NCBI RefSeq assembly: GCF_002899895.1 | Contig: NZ_PPEI02000007.1 | Coordinates: 62,001 to 126,000, forward strand | Origin: Chryseobacterium oncorhynchi | GTDB lineage: Bacteria > Bacteroidota > Bacteroidia > Flavobacteriales > Weeksellaceae | Length of the DNA: 64,000 nt | Direction: 5' to 3' | Part shown: one piece after another, positions 10,454 to 18,583 of the stretch | How positions within the stretch are numbered: the first letter of the stretch is position 1 | How the letters are laid out: the number at the start of each line of letters is the position of its first letter | Notes under the pieces: model-generated | What the model saw: only the letters and a program-made list of their open reading frames with translations | Database searches by the model: none | Told to the model about the DNA's origin: nothing | Program-made: the position numbers and the translations under genes

Positions 10454-11719
10454 TTAATAATTAAATAATGCCTTACCTTCCATTAGCTCGTTAACATTCT
10501 TTCTTACTGATGCAAGAACTTCTTCATTCTTGATGTTGTCTACTACTTCAGAAATTAATCCTGCGATAGTATCCATATCATTTTCTTTAAGTCCTCTTGT
10601 AGTAATAGCAGCAGTTCCTAATCTGATACCCGATGTTGTAAACGGAGATTTATCATCAAAAGGAACCATGTTTTTGTTACATGTAATATCAGCAAGAACT
10701 AAAGCTTTTTCTGTTTCTTTACCGTTTACTCCTTTATTTCTAAGATCTACTAACATCAAGTGGTTGTCTGTACCACCACTTACGATGTCAAATCCTCTGT
10801 CGATCATTGCTTTTGATAATGCTTGAGCATTAGCTTTAACTTGTTTTGCATACGTTTCGAATTGTCCATCCAAAGCTTCTCCAAAAGCTACCGCTTTACC
10901 TGCAATAACATGTTCCAATGGACCTCCCTGAATTCCTGGGAATACTGCTCCATCCAATACCTGACTCATCATTTTAATATCTCCTTTTGGAGTTTTGTGG
11001 CCATATGTATTTTCAAAGTCTTTCCCCATCATGATCATCCCTCCTCTTGGACCTCTTAATGTTTTGTGAGTTGTAGTGGTTACTACGTGGCAGTGCTCAA
11101 ATGGAGAATTTAATAATCCTTTTGCTACTAAACCTGCAGGGTGTGCAATATCAGCCCAAAGAGTTGCTCCAATTTCGTCTGCTACTTCTCTGAATTTAGC
11201 ATAATCTAAATCTCTTGAGTACGCTGAGAAACCTGCAATAAGCATTTTCGGTTTTTCTCTCAATGCTACTTCTCTCATTTGGTCATAATCAATAAGACCT
11301 GTTTCCTGCTGAACTCCGTAAGAAACTACGTTATATTGAATTCCTGAAAAATTCACTGCAGAACCATGTGTAAGGTGTCCTCCCATAGAGAGATCCATAC
11401 CCATAATCTTATCTCCAGGTTTCAAAACTGCAAGATAAATGGCTGCATTGGCCTGAGAACCGGAATGTGGCTGAACGTTCACATAGTCTACACCGAAAAG
11501 CTCTTTTGCTCTGTTGATAGCCAATGTTTCAACCTCATCTACTACTTCACATCCTCCGTAATATCTTTTTCCGGGATATCCTTCAGCATATTTATTTGTC
11601 AGTACACTTCCCATTGCTTTCATCACATTTTCAGAAACGAAATTTTCTGATGCGATAAGCTCTAATCCATGGGCTTGTCTTTGTCTTTCCTTCTCAATCA
11701 GGTCAAAAATAATATCCAT
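10454..11719 (-). CDS. glyA: Serine hydroxymethyltransferase
   Basis: A 421-residue PLP enzyme that interconverts serine and glycine and loads tetrahydrofolate with a one-carbon unit in the cytoplasm. The N-terminus has [22 protein letters not shown], the canonical SHMT opening. The PLP lysine lies in [16 protein letters not shown] near residue 225. [21 protein letters not shown] and the C-terminal [15 protein letters not shown] are also family hallmarks. Full length. It has its own -7 element upstream (11750-11757) and a strong terminator downstream, so it looks monocistronic. Confidence 0.97.
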   Translation of the reverse strand: MDIIFDLIEKERQRQAHGLELIASENFVSENVMKAMGSVLTNKYAEGYPGKRYYGGCEVVDEVETLAINRAKELFGVDYVNVQPHSGSQANAAIYLAVLKPGDKIMGMDLSMGGHLTHGSAVNFSGIQYNVVSYGVQQETGLIDYDQMREVALREKPKMLIAGFSAYSRDLDYAKFREVADEIGATLWADIAHPAGLVAKGLLNSPFEHCHVVTTTTHKTLRGPRGGMIMMGKDFENTYGHKTPKGDIKMMSQVLDGAVFPGIQGGPLEHVIAGKAVAFGEALDGQFETYAKQVKANAQALSKAMIDRGFDIVSGGTDNHLMLVDLRNKGVNGKETEKALVLADITCNKNMVPFDDKSPFTTSGIRLGTAAITTRGLKENDMDTIAGLISEVVDNIKNEEVLASVRKNVNELMEGKALFNY

Positions 11720-11749
11720 TTTACTTTTAGTTTTTGAAATTTTTCACCC

Positions 11750-11757
11750 CAAATGTA
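11750..11757 (-). promoter_or_regulatory. -7 element upstream of glyA
   Basis: TACATTTG on the minus strand, 31 nt before the glyA ATG, matches TAnnTTTG exactly. The nearest upstream TTTG is 26 nt away, slightly too far for a canonical -33 box. Confidence 0.5.
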
Positions 11758-11838
11758 CGGAATTTTCGTTGAGATTTTGATATCAAAAAATATGATTTTA
11801 GACCTGAATTTCTTAAAATCTCTTTGAATGTTGATTAT

Positions 11839-12255
11839 TTATATATTTTCTTTAATAAACAGGTCACAATACTTTTTGATCTGATCCCGTACTTTTCTGA
11901 ACTCTTTTTTAATCTCATCTTCTGTTCCTGAAGCTTTAGCCGGATCTTGAAAATTTTGATGAAGTCTTTCATATTTTGAAGGAAAGTACGGGCAGTTTTC
12001 TTTAGCATGATCACATACTGTAATCACATAATCAAATTCTATATGCTGGTATTCATTGATATTATTTGAAGTATGATTGGAAATGTCAATACCATCTTCC
12101 GACATGGTTTCAATAGCTTTCGGATTGAGGCCATGTGTTTCAATACCTGCACTGTAAATTTCTGCCTTATCTTTAGCAAAATATTTTAAATATCCCTCTG
12201 CTATCTGACTTCTGCAGCTGTTTCCGGTACAAATGACCAATATTTTCTTTTTCAT
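11839..12255 (-). CDS. arsC: Arsenate reductase, thioredoxin-coupled LMW-PTP type
   Basis: A 138-residue enzyme of the low-molecular-weight phosphatase fold that reduces arsenate to arsenite. The phosphatase loop CTGNSCRS gives nucleophile Cys9 and Arg15. Cys81 and Cys88 in VCDHAKENCPYF are the other two cysteines of the plasmid pI258 ArsC triple-cysteine relay, and DPAKASG near 107 supplies the general-acid Asp. This makes it a thioredoxin-dependent enzyme, not glutaredoxin-dependent. It is the last gene of the arsR-DUF6428-arsC cluster, 11 nt after the DUF6428 stop. No arsenite efflux gene follows; glyA comes next. Confidence 0.93.
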   Translation of the reverse strand: MKKKILVICTGNSCRSQIAEGYLKYFAKDKAEIYSAGIETHGLNPKAIETMSEDGIDISNHTSNNINEYQHIEFDYVITVCDHAKENCPYFPSKYERLHQNFQDPAKASGTEDEIKKEFRKVRDQIKKYCDLFIKENI

Positions 12256-12266
12256 TTCCTAGTTTA

Positions 12267-12740
12267 TTAGCAGCAGCCACCTCCGGGTGTACACGATGCA
12301 TTTTGATTTCCAGTCAATTCATTCAAACTTAGCTTTTGTTTCTGTGGTGGAATTCCACAGGCATCAGTAGCCAGGCAAGCTGTTAGTTTATTTTTTAGAA
12401 TAAAATTTCTTCCATTGAATTCCAAATCATACTTTCCGATGGTAGTATCCTGATATTCTACTTCAATTTCAAAATCACCAATTCCCAGCTTCTCTTCTGA
12501 AAGATGGATGATATGCAATAGTTTTCCGGGTTTTAAACGATGTTCATAGTCATCAGCATTCCAAAGCTGAAAGTTTACTTTTTCTTCTTTTCTGATTACT
12601 CCTCCACAATCAATAAAATTCTTGGTAACCATGCCTATTTCTGTTACATGAAAATGTTCAGGAACAAATGTTCCGTTTTCTAACTGAAATTCTACATTCT
12701 CCAGTTCCGGTAATATGTTTTTTATTTCTGATAATTTCAT
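12267..12740 (-). CDS. DUF6428-like protein of the arsenic cluster
   Basis: 157 residues from the ATG complementary to 12738-12740. An upstream in-frame start at 12791 is rejected because the operator and putative promoter lie inside that extension. The protein begins MKLSEIKNILPELENVEFQLENGTFVPEHFHVTEIG and has a cupin-like run of beta strands with several His/Asp residues (HFHVTEIG, NADDYEHRL). It ends in a cysteine-rich tail (CLATDACGIPP and CTPGGGCC). Members of this family of unknown function are regularly seen with arsR and arsC in Bacteroidota. The Cys tail could bind arsenite or another thiophilic metal (inference). Confidence 0.75.
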   Translation of the reverse strand: MKLSEIKNILPELENVEFQLENGTFVPEHFHVTEIGMVTKNFIDCGGVIRKEEKVNFQLWNADDYEHRLKPGKLLHIIHLSEEKLGIGDFEIEVEYQDTTIGKYDLEFNGRNFILKNKLTACLATDACGIPPQKQKLSLNELTGNQNASCTPGGGCC

Positions 12741-12762
12741 AATTAAATATTTTAAATTGTTA

Positions 12763-12780
12763 TAATGCAATATTACGATA
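12763..12780. promoter_or_regulatory. Second copy of the ArsR operator
   Basis: The stretch shares 14 consecutive bases (GCAATATTACGATA, 12767-12780) with the palindrome before arsR. It lies 23 nt upstream of the DUF6428 start, in the arsR-DUF6428 gap and running up to just before the arsR stop. A repeated operator suggests that the second and third genes can be controlled separately from arsR. Confidence 0.65.
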
Positions 12781-12798
12781 TAGATTTTCAAAAAAATT

Positions 12799-13125
12799 TT
12801 AGCAGCAGTTTTGTTTTTTTACTGTTGAAATAATATTTGAAAAGTAAAGATTTAAGCTTTCAAAAACTTTTTCGTCAATACAGTAGCAAATTGAATTCCC
12901 CTCAATATTTCCTTTGATAAGACCCGCGTTTTTCAGTTCTTTCAGATGCTGAGAGACAGTAGGCTGCGCAAGAGGCAGTTCATTAACTATATCACCACAA
13001 ATGCATTCGTTTACTTTAAGCAAGTATTCAATAATTGCAATTCTGGCAGGATGGCCCAATGCTTTCGCAATAAGTGCCATCCTATTTTGTTCTTCTGTAA
13101 AAAAGTCTGTTTTTGTAGCTCCCAT
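12799..13125 (-). CDS. arsR: ArsR-family metalloregulator
   Basis: A 108-residue winged-helix repressor. LGHPARIAIIEYLLKVNECICGDIVNELPLAQPTVSQHLKELKNAGLIKG is the ArsR/SmtB DNA-binding domain. Cys41 and Cys43 in ECICGD sit at the alpha-3 position used for arsenite sensing, and the protein ends NCC (Cys107-Cys108), offering extra thiols. It should repress its own promoter through the palindrome at 13138-13155 and the downstream genes through the second copy. Arsenite is the likely inducer given arsC; other thiophilic metals are possible. Confidence 0.92.
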   Translation of the reverse strand: MGATKTDFFTEEQNRMALIAKALGHPARIAIIEYLLKVNECICGDIVNELPLAQPTVSQHLKELKNAGLIKGNIEGNSICYCIDEKVFESLNLYFSNIISTVKKQNCC

Positions 13126-13137
13126 AATTCAAAAGTA

Positions 13138-13155
13138 TATCGCAATATTACGATA
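13138..13155. promoter_or_regulatory. ArsR operator palindrome
   Basis: TATCGCAATATTACGATA is an 18-bp palindrome with a single broken symmetry pair (C/A at positions 6 and 13). It is centred 21 nt upstream of the arsR ATG, next to a TACTTTTG -7-like element (13137-13130). ArsR/SmtB proteins bind such AT-centred dyads. Confidence 0.75.
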
Positions 13156-13221
13156 ATAAATTTTCATCACAAAATTTGAATCAAAAAATATATGAACTCC
13201 TCTGAAAATAAAATCTATCTT

Positions 13222-14127
13222 TTAAAATGCTTCGTCAGATAATTCCTTATTTACTACAGCTCCTGCGAAATTACCCTGAGCAACAGCATTCGCTACAGAC
13301 CTCATCATGGTTACATTATCTCCACAGGCAAAAACTCCAGGAACCGATGTTCTCTGCATGACATCTACTTTAATAAAGCCTTGTTCCGTTAGCTCGCAGC
13401 CTAAAGTTTCTGTAGTATTGATATTTTGTTCAAAAGGGATTTTTGCATATAAGACCTTTAATGCCAAAGAGTTTCCATTTTTAAAGATAATTTTTTGAAT
13501 AGAACCGTTATCATGTTCAATCCTTTCAACTTCTTCTTCATTCAGATTGATATTGTTCTGTTTTAATTTTTCAATCTGTTCTTGGGTAAGGGTAGATTTT
13601 CCATTTGTAAATAAAGTTAGGCTTTTCGTCATATTAAAAATGAGCTTTGAAAACTCATATGCCATATCGCCATTGGAAAGAATTCCTGTTACTTCGTTCC
13701 TCACTTCATAGCCATGACAGTATGGGCAATGCAATACAGATATTCCCCAGCATTCTTCAAATCCAGGAATATTAGGCATAACATCTTTTACTCCGGAAGC
13801 CAGAATAATTTTTTTAGCGTAAAATCTTTCATTGGATGATGTTTCAACCTCGAAGCCATTATTATTCTTCAATACTTGTGTGGTAATTCCCTCATGAAGC
13901 TGCACTGTGATATATTTTTCAACATCTTTCCTCGCCAAACTACTAATTTCTTTTGGGGTATTTCCATCGTGGGTAATAAAGTTATGGGAATGTGGAGTCT
14001 GTCTGTTACAAGGTTTTCCGTTATCTATGATTAAAACATTTCTCAAAGATCTGCCTAAAGCCATTCCTGCAGATAATCCGGCATAGCTTCCTCCTATTAC
14101 AATAACATCAAAGTTTTTATTTTGCAT
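13222..14127 (-). CDS. Thioredoxin-reductase-like FAD/NAD(P) oxidoreductase
   Basis: A 301-residue flavoprotein of the small TrxR fold. The FAD dinucleotide motif VIVIGGSYAGLSAGMALG lies at 8-25, the redox CPYC (Cys134, Cys137) in VLHCPYCHGYEV, and the second FAD motif VPGVFACGDNV near 265. The HCPYCHGYE context differs from CATCD of classical TrxB and marks a subgroup often next to metal or redox regulators. The NADPH motif is weak (GILSNGDMAYEF rather than GxGxxA), so substrate and cofactor preference are open. It has its own promoter with a palindrome over the -33 box, and may be co-regulated with the adjacent ars genes only loosely. Confidence 0.85.
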   Translation of the reverse strand: MQNKNFDVIVIGGSYAGLSAGMALGRSLRNVLIIDNGKPCNRQTPHSHNFITHDGNTPKEISSLARKDVEKYITVQLHEGITTQVLKNNNGFEVETSSNERFYAKKIILASGVKDVMPNIPGFEECWGISVLHCPYCHGYEVRNEVTGILSNGDMAYEFSKLIFNMTKSLTLFTNGKSTLTQEQIEKLKQNNINLNEEEVERIEHDNGSIQKIIFKNGNSLALKVLYAKIPFEQNINTTETLGCELTEQGFIKVDVMQRTSVPGVFACGDNVTMMRSVANAVAQGNFAGAVVNKELSDEAF

Positions 14128-14147
14128 CGTTTAATTATTTGATTGTG

Positions 14148-14185
14148 CAAAGTTAAAATAAATCCAATTAATGCAACAATGTTGC
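14148..14185 (-). promoter_or_regulatory. Promoter of the flavoprotein gene with palindromic operator
   Basis: On the minus strand TTG (14176-14174), 18 nt, TAACTTTG (14155-14148) forms a standard Bacteroidota promoter about 20 nt before the ATG. The -33 box lies inside a 13-bp palindrome GCAACAATGTTGC (14173-14185), so a dimeric regulator bound there would block or recruit polymerase. The palindrome is unlike the neighbouring ArsR operator. Confidence 0.68.
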
Positions 14186-14226
14186 GATTTGTTTTTTCAA
14201 TACTCTTTATATAAAAAAGGCTGGCT

Positions 14227-15756
14227 CTATCTGTCGTATTCTTTTTTATCTTCATCAATTTCATTCTGAATTCTCTTCCTGATATCTATTTTTGCTCCTT
14301 CAAAACTAAAAATCATAGTTCCTTTCTCGCGGGCAAAAGGGTTTGTTATAGAACCTGTAAGCCGGGAATTTTGAAAGTAAGGTCCGGTTTCTTTAAGTTC
14401 ATCTTCATTTTCTGAATATTCCTTAACCCGAATAAGGTTTTCATATTTTTTACTTAAATCAAACCAATTGATATAATCGGCATTAAATGATACTGCTCGC
14501 ACCCCTTTTTGCGAATAATAATTAATGGCTCCGGCCTGACCATAGTTATCACACAAAACCAAGGTATGCCCTAATTGAGACAATTTGGAATATTCTCCAT
14601 CTACTTTTTGAGCCAATTCTTTCCATCCCTGCATATCGGCAAAATCTTGTGGTAAGGAATGTTCTTTTCCATCTTCCCAGCGAAGCAGTCCTAATTTCTT
14701 GTATTCTTCATGATGATTTACAATATACTCAGGACTTTTATTGGGAAAGGCAACATTATATAGAGGAAGAAATAGTAACACGGGAATGAATATACAAACC
14801 GGTTTTAGAAATCTCCGCCATCCTTTCTCCAGAAAGTAAGCCAGAAAAACGGAACCAAATGCAATATAAACCGGATACAATCCTATAGCATAGTAATCTT
14901 TTGCCTTAAAGAATAAGAACAATGCTATGGTAATAATATAGCTCCAGAAAAAAAATCTAAATTTCTCGAAAGGTCTGTACAATAGCAACGCACCCCAGCC
15001 AGCAATAATAACAACCATAGATCCGATAAAAAATAAAATCTGGGATTTGAGAAAATCAATCCTGTTTACATTCACCAGCTGTCTTTCCGATAATTCTTTC
15101 ATATGATGGATGACAGGGAATTTGTTTTGATATTGCCAGAGAAGATTAGGGAAAATAATGACTAAGGCTAAAAGTCCTGCCCAATAAAGATGGGGTTGTG
15201 TAAAGATTTTCCTTTGTCTGGTAAGTAACAATGCAGAAATAAGCCCTAAAACCGAAAAAGCAATATTGTATTTATTTAAAACCCCAATTCCGAAAGCTAT
15301 TGCTCCAATGTAAAGCCATTTTACTTTTTCTGAATTAATATATTTTATCAACGAATAATAAAGAAATGTCCACAAAAGAATCTCCATAGATGTTGGCTGA
15401 AACAGCATATTTACACGAAGAAGAACTGACAATAAAATTCCCAAAGAGGCAAGAACTTTTGCAAAAAGATTACCGTTGAGTTCTTCAATGGTTTTCCAGA
15501 CAACTGCTATTGTTAATGCACCAAAGAGTGCCGGAAAAAACTTCACCCAAAATAGAGAGTCACCTAATATTTTTATTAACCAAGCCAATAGTGAATTCAC
15601 AGGTGGAACGGAAAGATATCCCCAAGCGAGATGATTCCCCTGATCCAGATGCAGATATTCATCCCTGTGCAATTCATACTCCGGATTTATTAATGAATAT
15701 TGGAGAACAAATTTTACGATAATAAAGAGAAACAGAATAAGATAGCTTTTCTTCAT
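14227..15756 (-). CDS. GT39/ArnT-like membrane glycosyltransferase
   Basis: A 509-residue integral membrane protein with about ten hydrophobic helices in the first 360 residues and a soluble C-terminal part. The N-terminal loop YELHRDEYLHLDQGNHLAWGYLSVPPVNSLLAWLI carries the acidic pair of GT-C enzymes of the ArnT/protein-mannosyltransferase family. These use polyprenyl-phosphate sugars on the periplasmic side. The C-terminal soluble domain (about 370-509) shows no clear motif. Acceptor (lipid A, protein or glycan) is unknown. It stands alone between the flavoprotein and exporter operons. Confidence 0.82.
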   Translation of the reverse strand: MKKSYLILFLFIIVKFVLQYSLINPEYELHRDEYLHLDQGNHLAWGYLSVPPVNSLLAWLIKILGDSLFWVKFFPALFGALTIAVVWKTIEELNGNLFAKVLASLGILLSVLLRVNMLFQPTSMEILLWTFLYYSLIKYINSEKVKWLYIGAIAFGIGVLNKYNIAFSVLGLISALLLTRQRKIFTQPHLYWAGLLALVIIFPNLLWQYQNKFPVIHHMKELSERQLVNVNRIDFLKSQILFFIGSMVVIIAGWGALLLYRPFEKFRFFFWSYIITIALFLFFKAKDYYAIGLYPVYIAFGSVFLAYFLEKGWRRFLKPVCIFIPVLLFLPLYNVAFPNKSPEYIVNHHEEYKKLGLLRWEDGKEHSLPQDFADMQGWKELAQKVDGEYSKLSQLGHTLVLCDNYGQAGAINYYSQKGVRAVSFNADYINWFDLSKKYENLIRVKEYSENEDELKETGPYFQNSRLTGSITNPFAREKGTMIFSFEGAKIDIRKRIQNEIDEDKKEYDR

Positions 15757-15892
15757 GGTTATATTTTGATATTAAAATTAAGACATTTTGAAATTCCTAT
15801 TTATTACATCTCATCTTATTTTTGTTGAACCACTTTTACCGGATCTTTAATTTTCGAAATCTTCAAATAACAGGAGTTTTGCATTTTCAAAT

Positions 15893-15922
15893 AAAAATCC
15901 CGAAGAAAAGTTTCTCCGGGAT
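15893..15922 (-). terminator. Terminator of the MacAB-like exporter operon
   Basis: On the minus strand ATCCCGGAGAA pairs with TTCTTCGGGAT across a short loop, followed by a short T-run (15897-15893). It lies about 30 nt after the adaptor stop. The rest of the 198-bp gap to 15756 shows nothing else. Confidence 0.75.
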
Positions 15923-15954
15923 CTAACAGTTAAATAGTTTATAATATCAGTTTA

Positions 15955-17166
15955 TTATTTTGCTTTCGATTTTTCTTTTAATTCTTCTTTGTCTTTATCT
16001 GACGGGTTCCAAACTTTTACTTCAGATTCTTTTGTAATATTTGATCCCGGAAGAACCTGAACATTAATACCATCGCTGGCACCCAATTTCACGTATACTT
16101 TTTTGAATTTCCCATCTTTTTGTTTTACCTCTATAAATGGAACATCTTTCCCTTGTTTCTTTTCATACTGAACTAAAGACTCATCCAGTAATAAAGCATT
16201 CTTTTGAGAGCTTAATACGATTTCTCCGTTTGCTGAGAAACCAGCTCTGATATATTCGTTGTTAGGATTATCTACGTTTCCTTCTACAGGGAATTTAATA
16301 GTTCCTGCGTTATCTTTTCCTTTAGGAGCAATCATTGTCAGTTTTCCCGGGAATGTTTTGTTTTGTAATGCACCGATCACAATATTCATATCCATACCCT
16401 GACTTAATTTTCCGGCCTGAGCTTCATCAATTTCTCCTTTAAAGATCAAAGAATTAAGATCAGCTACAGAACAGATGGTTGTTCCTGCATTGAAATTATT
16501 AGCTTCAATTACCTGGCTACCTACTTTTACAGGTACCTCAAGAACAGTTCCTGAAGCCTTAGAACGAATCTGTGTTGTCGCTAAACCTTGCCCCTGAAGT
16601 TCAGGTGTTGCTCCTGTCTTAGCAATCTGAAGTCTTTTCTGAGCTGTATTCAATTGTTGCTGAGCATTCTTAAGAGATTGCTGCTGAGAATATAACTGCT
16701 GTTGAGAGTTAAGATATTCCTGTCTGGAAGCTACTCCTTGTTTGAAAAGCTTATCCTGCATTTCGAATTGCTTCTGCATATTAGCAACATTCAGCTGCGA
16801 ATTATTGATCTGAAGCTGAGCATTCTGAACTTCTTGCTGAGCAGCATTCACTTCAGAGATACTTGGTACAATTCTAATGGTAGCAATCAACTGCCCTACT
16901 TCTACCTTATCTCCTTCTTTTACTAAGATCTTATCAATAATCCCTGTAATATTGGGTTTAATTTCAATTTCTTCCTTTGGAACAATTTTTCCAGTAGCCA
17001 TTACCTTATCATCCATGTTCTGAACGGTAGGTTTACGGGTAAGGAAAGATTCGCTTTCTTTAGAATTTGATTTTACTAGATAGCCAATCCCTGAGAACAA
17101 TGCCACTGCAAATAAAAGCCCCAATACTATATAAATGGCTTTTTTCCAAGTGAATTTCTTTTTCAT
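15955..17166 (-). CDS. HlyD/MacA-type periplasmic adaptor
   Basis: A 403-residue membrane-fusion protein. One N-terminal membrane helix (about 8-30) is followed by a biotinyl-lipoyl half (GIIDKILVKEGDKVEVGQLIATI), and a Gln-rich coiled-coil hairpin (about 115-195, many repeats of QxQLxxAQ). The second lipoyl half (SGTVLEVPVKVGSQVIEANNF) and beta-barrel regions follow, with a Lys-rich tail (EELKEKSKAK). It would link the ABC exporter of the same operon to an outer-membrane TolC-like channel, not encoded here. It is the last gene of the operon. Confidence 0.9.
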   Translation of the reverse strand: MKKKFTWKKAIYIVLGLLFAVALFSGIGYLVKSNSKESESFLTRKPTVQNMDDKVMATGKIVPKEEIEIKPNITGIIDKILVKEGDKVEVGQLIATIRIVPSISEVNAAQQEVQNAQLQINNSQLNVANMQKQFEMQDKLFKQGVASRQEYLNSQQQLYSQQQSLKNAQQQLNTAQKRLQIAKTGATPELQGQGLATTQIRSKASGTVLEVPVKVGSQVIEANNFNAGTTICSVADLNSLIFKGEIDEAQAGKLSQGMDMNIVIGALQNKTFPGKLTMIAPKGKDNAGTIKFPVEGNVDNPNNEYIRAGFSANGEIVLSSQKNALLLDESLVQYEKKQGKDVPFIEVKQKDGKFKKVYVKLGASDGINVQVLPGSNITKESEVKVWNPSDKDKEELKEKSKAK

Positions 17167-17217
17167 ATGTATAGTTTATTTTTTATTAAAAGATTGAATG
17201 ATTTAAAAATGACAAGA

Positions 17218-18489
17218 TTATTCTGTTCTTAATGCTTCAATTGGTCTAATTTTCACAGCTCTTTGTGCCGGGATCATACCAATAATTAATCCTAAAATCA
17301 CCATAACAGCCATTGCTGCAAACACGTTTCCATAGTTTACTGTAGGGTTATAGAAAGGAAATGCATCCTGCCCCTGCGTAACGGCATTCAAAACCATCAG
17401 TACAAAGATCCCAAAGAGAAATCCTAACAATCCTGAAGAGAGCGTAATGACAACACTTTCCAGCAATATTTGATTTCTTACTTCTGCGGGTTTTGCTCCT
17501 AGCGCTCTTCTGATCCCAATTTCCTTAGTTCTTTCTTTTACAGTGATCAGTAGGATATTTGAAATAGCAATGACACCGGCAAGGATCGTCAGCGTTCCCA
17601 CAATAATGGTCAAAAGCTGCATCCCTGTAAGGAAACCTGTCAGTTTTTTGAATTCTTTCCCTAGGTTAAAACTTCCAAACGCATTGGTATCTTCGGGAGA
17701 AACTTTATTTTTAGTTTTTAATACCTGCTTTACATCTTCTTCTACTGCATTGACGTTGGCATTGGGTTTACTTACAATGGCAAACATGTCTATCTGATCT
17801 CCGGCATTATACATTTTGGTATAAGTGGAAAGCGGAATAAAGGCTGTCTGATCATTCTCAAAACCACCACCTTTTTTCACTCTGAAAACACCAATTACAT
17901 TGAAGAAAAGTCCTTTTATATTAACAGATTTCCCGATTGGGTTTTCTTTTTTCTTGGAATCGAAAAAGTTCTTATAGATTTCTTCTCCAATCACTACTAC
18001 ATTTTTATTTCCAGAAACGTCTGCATCATTGATATAGCGTCCGAAAATAAGTTTCTTTTCTGAAATTTTATTTCCTACGGAGTAATCTCCTGTAAGAGAA
18101 TAAGTAGCACTTTTTCCGTTTCTGGACATAGATTCTCCAGGGGTCCCTGTAAAGCTTCCTCTTGCATTCTGAGGAGAAATATAATCTACGGCTGTCACTT
18201 TTCTTTTCAACATTTCCATATCGGATAAATTCAAATGAACATCTCTTCCCTTAGGAAATCCCTCATAAGGAATAGAGGTTTTCTGCGCCCACAAGAAAAT
18301 GGAATTGGTAGCAAAACCTGAAAATAATTTATCAAAACCATTCTCCATTCCTTTTGCTGCCCCAAGAAGGCTCACATACAAAAACATCCCCCATCCTACT
18401 CCAATCATGGTAAGAAATGTACGAAGCTTATTATTCCTCAATGAATAATAAATCTCCTGCCAAGTATCTATTTTAAATATGATATTCAC
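17218..18489 (-). CDS. MacB-like ABC permease (second copy)
   Basis: A 423-residue FtsX/MacB-type permease. One N-terminal helix (about 18-42) precedes a large periplasmic MacB-PCD domain (about 50-280), and three C-terminal helices follow. ISNILLITVKERTKEIGIRRALGAKP is the canonical coupling region of the FtsX domain, and the protein ends KIRPIEALRTE. It is a paralogue of the permease encoded upstream, with the same architecture and an almost identical C-terminus, so the exporter is probably a heterodimer. Such Bacteroidota exporters move lipopeptides, macrolides or lipoproteins; the substrate is unknown. Confidence 0.9.
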   Translation of the reverse strand: MNIIFKIDTWQEIYYSLRNNKLRTFLTMIGVGWGMFLYVSLLGAAKGMENGFDKLFSGFATNSIFLWAQKTSIPYEGFPKGRDVHLNLSDMEMLKRKVTAVDYISPQNARGSFTGTPGESMSRNGKSATYSLTGDYSVGNKISEKKLIFGRYINDADVSGNKNVVVIGEEIYKNFFDSKKKENPIGKSVNIKGLFFNVIGVFRVKKGGGFENDQTAFIPLSTYTKMYNAGDQIDMFAIVSKPNANVNAVEEDVKQVLKTKNKVSPEDTNAFGSFNLGKEFKKLTGFLTGMQLLTIIVGTLTILAGVIAISNILLITVKERTKEIGIRRALGAKPAEVRNQILLESVVITLSSGLLGFLFGIFVLMVLNAVTQGQDAFPFYNPTVNYGNVFAAMAVMVILGLIIGMIPAQRAVKIRPIEALRTE

Positions 18490-18583
18490 CTTTTTGAATT
18501 ATAAATTTATAAACTGTGAGTTATGAATTACTCATTTAATATTTCTTATTTCAGAGCTTTTTGCCTTTTAGTATTTCAGTCTA

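Noticed and set aside
11720-11838. Riboswitch before glyA
   Set aside because: The leader is only about 30 nt to the -7 element, too short for a glycine, THF or SAM riboswitch, and no conserved core was seen.
12741-12791. N-terminal extension of the DUF6428 protein
   Set aside because: The extension covers the repeated ArsR operator; the family-like start MKLSEIKNILPEL is at 12740.
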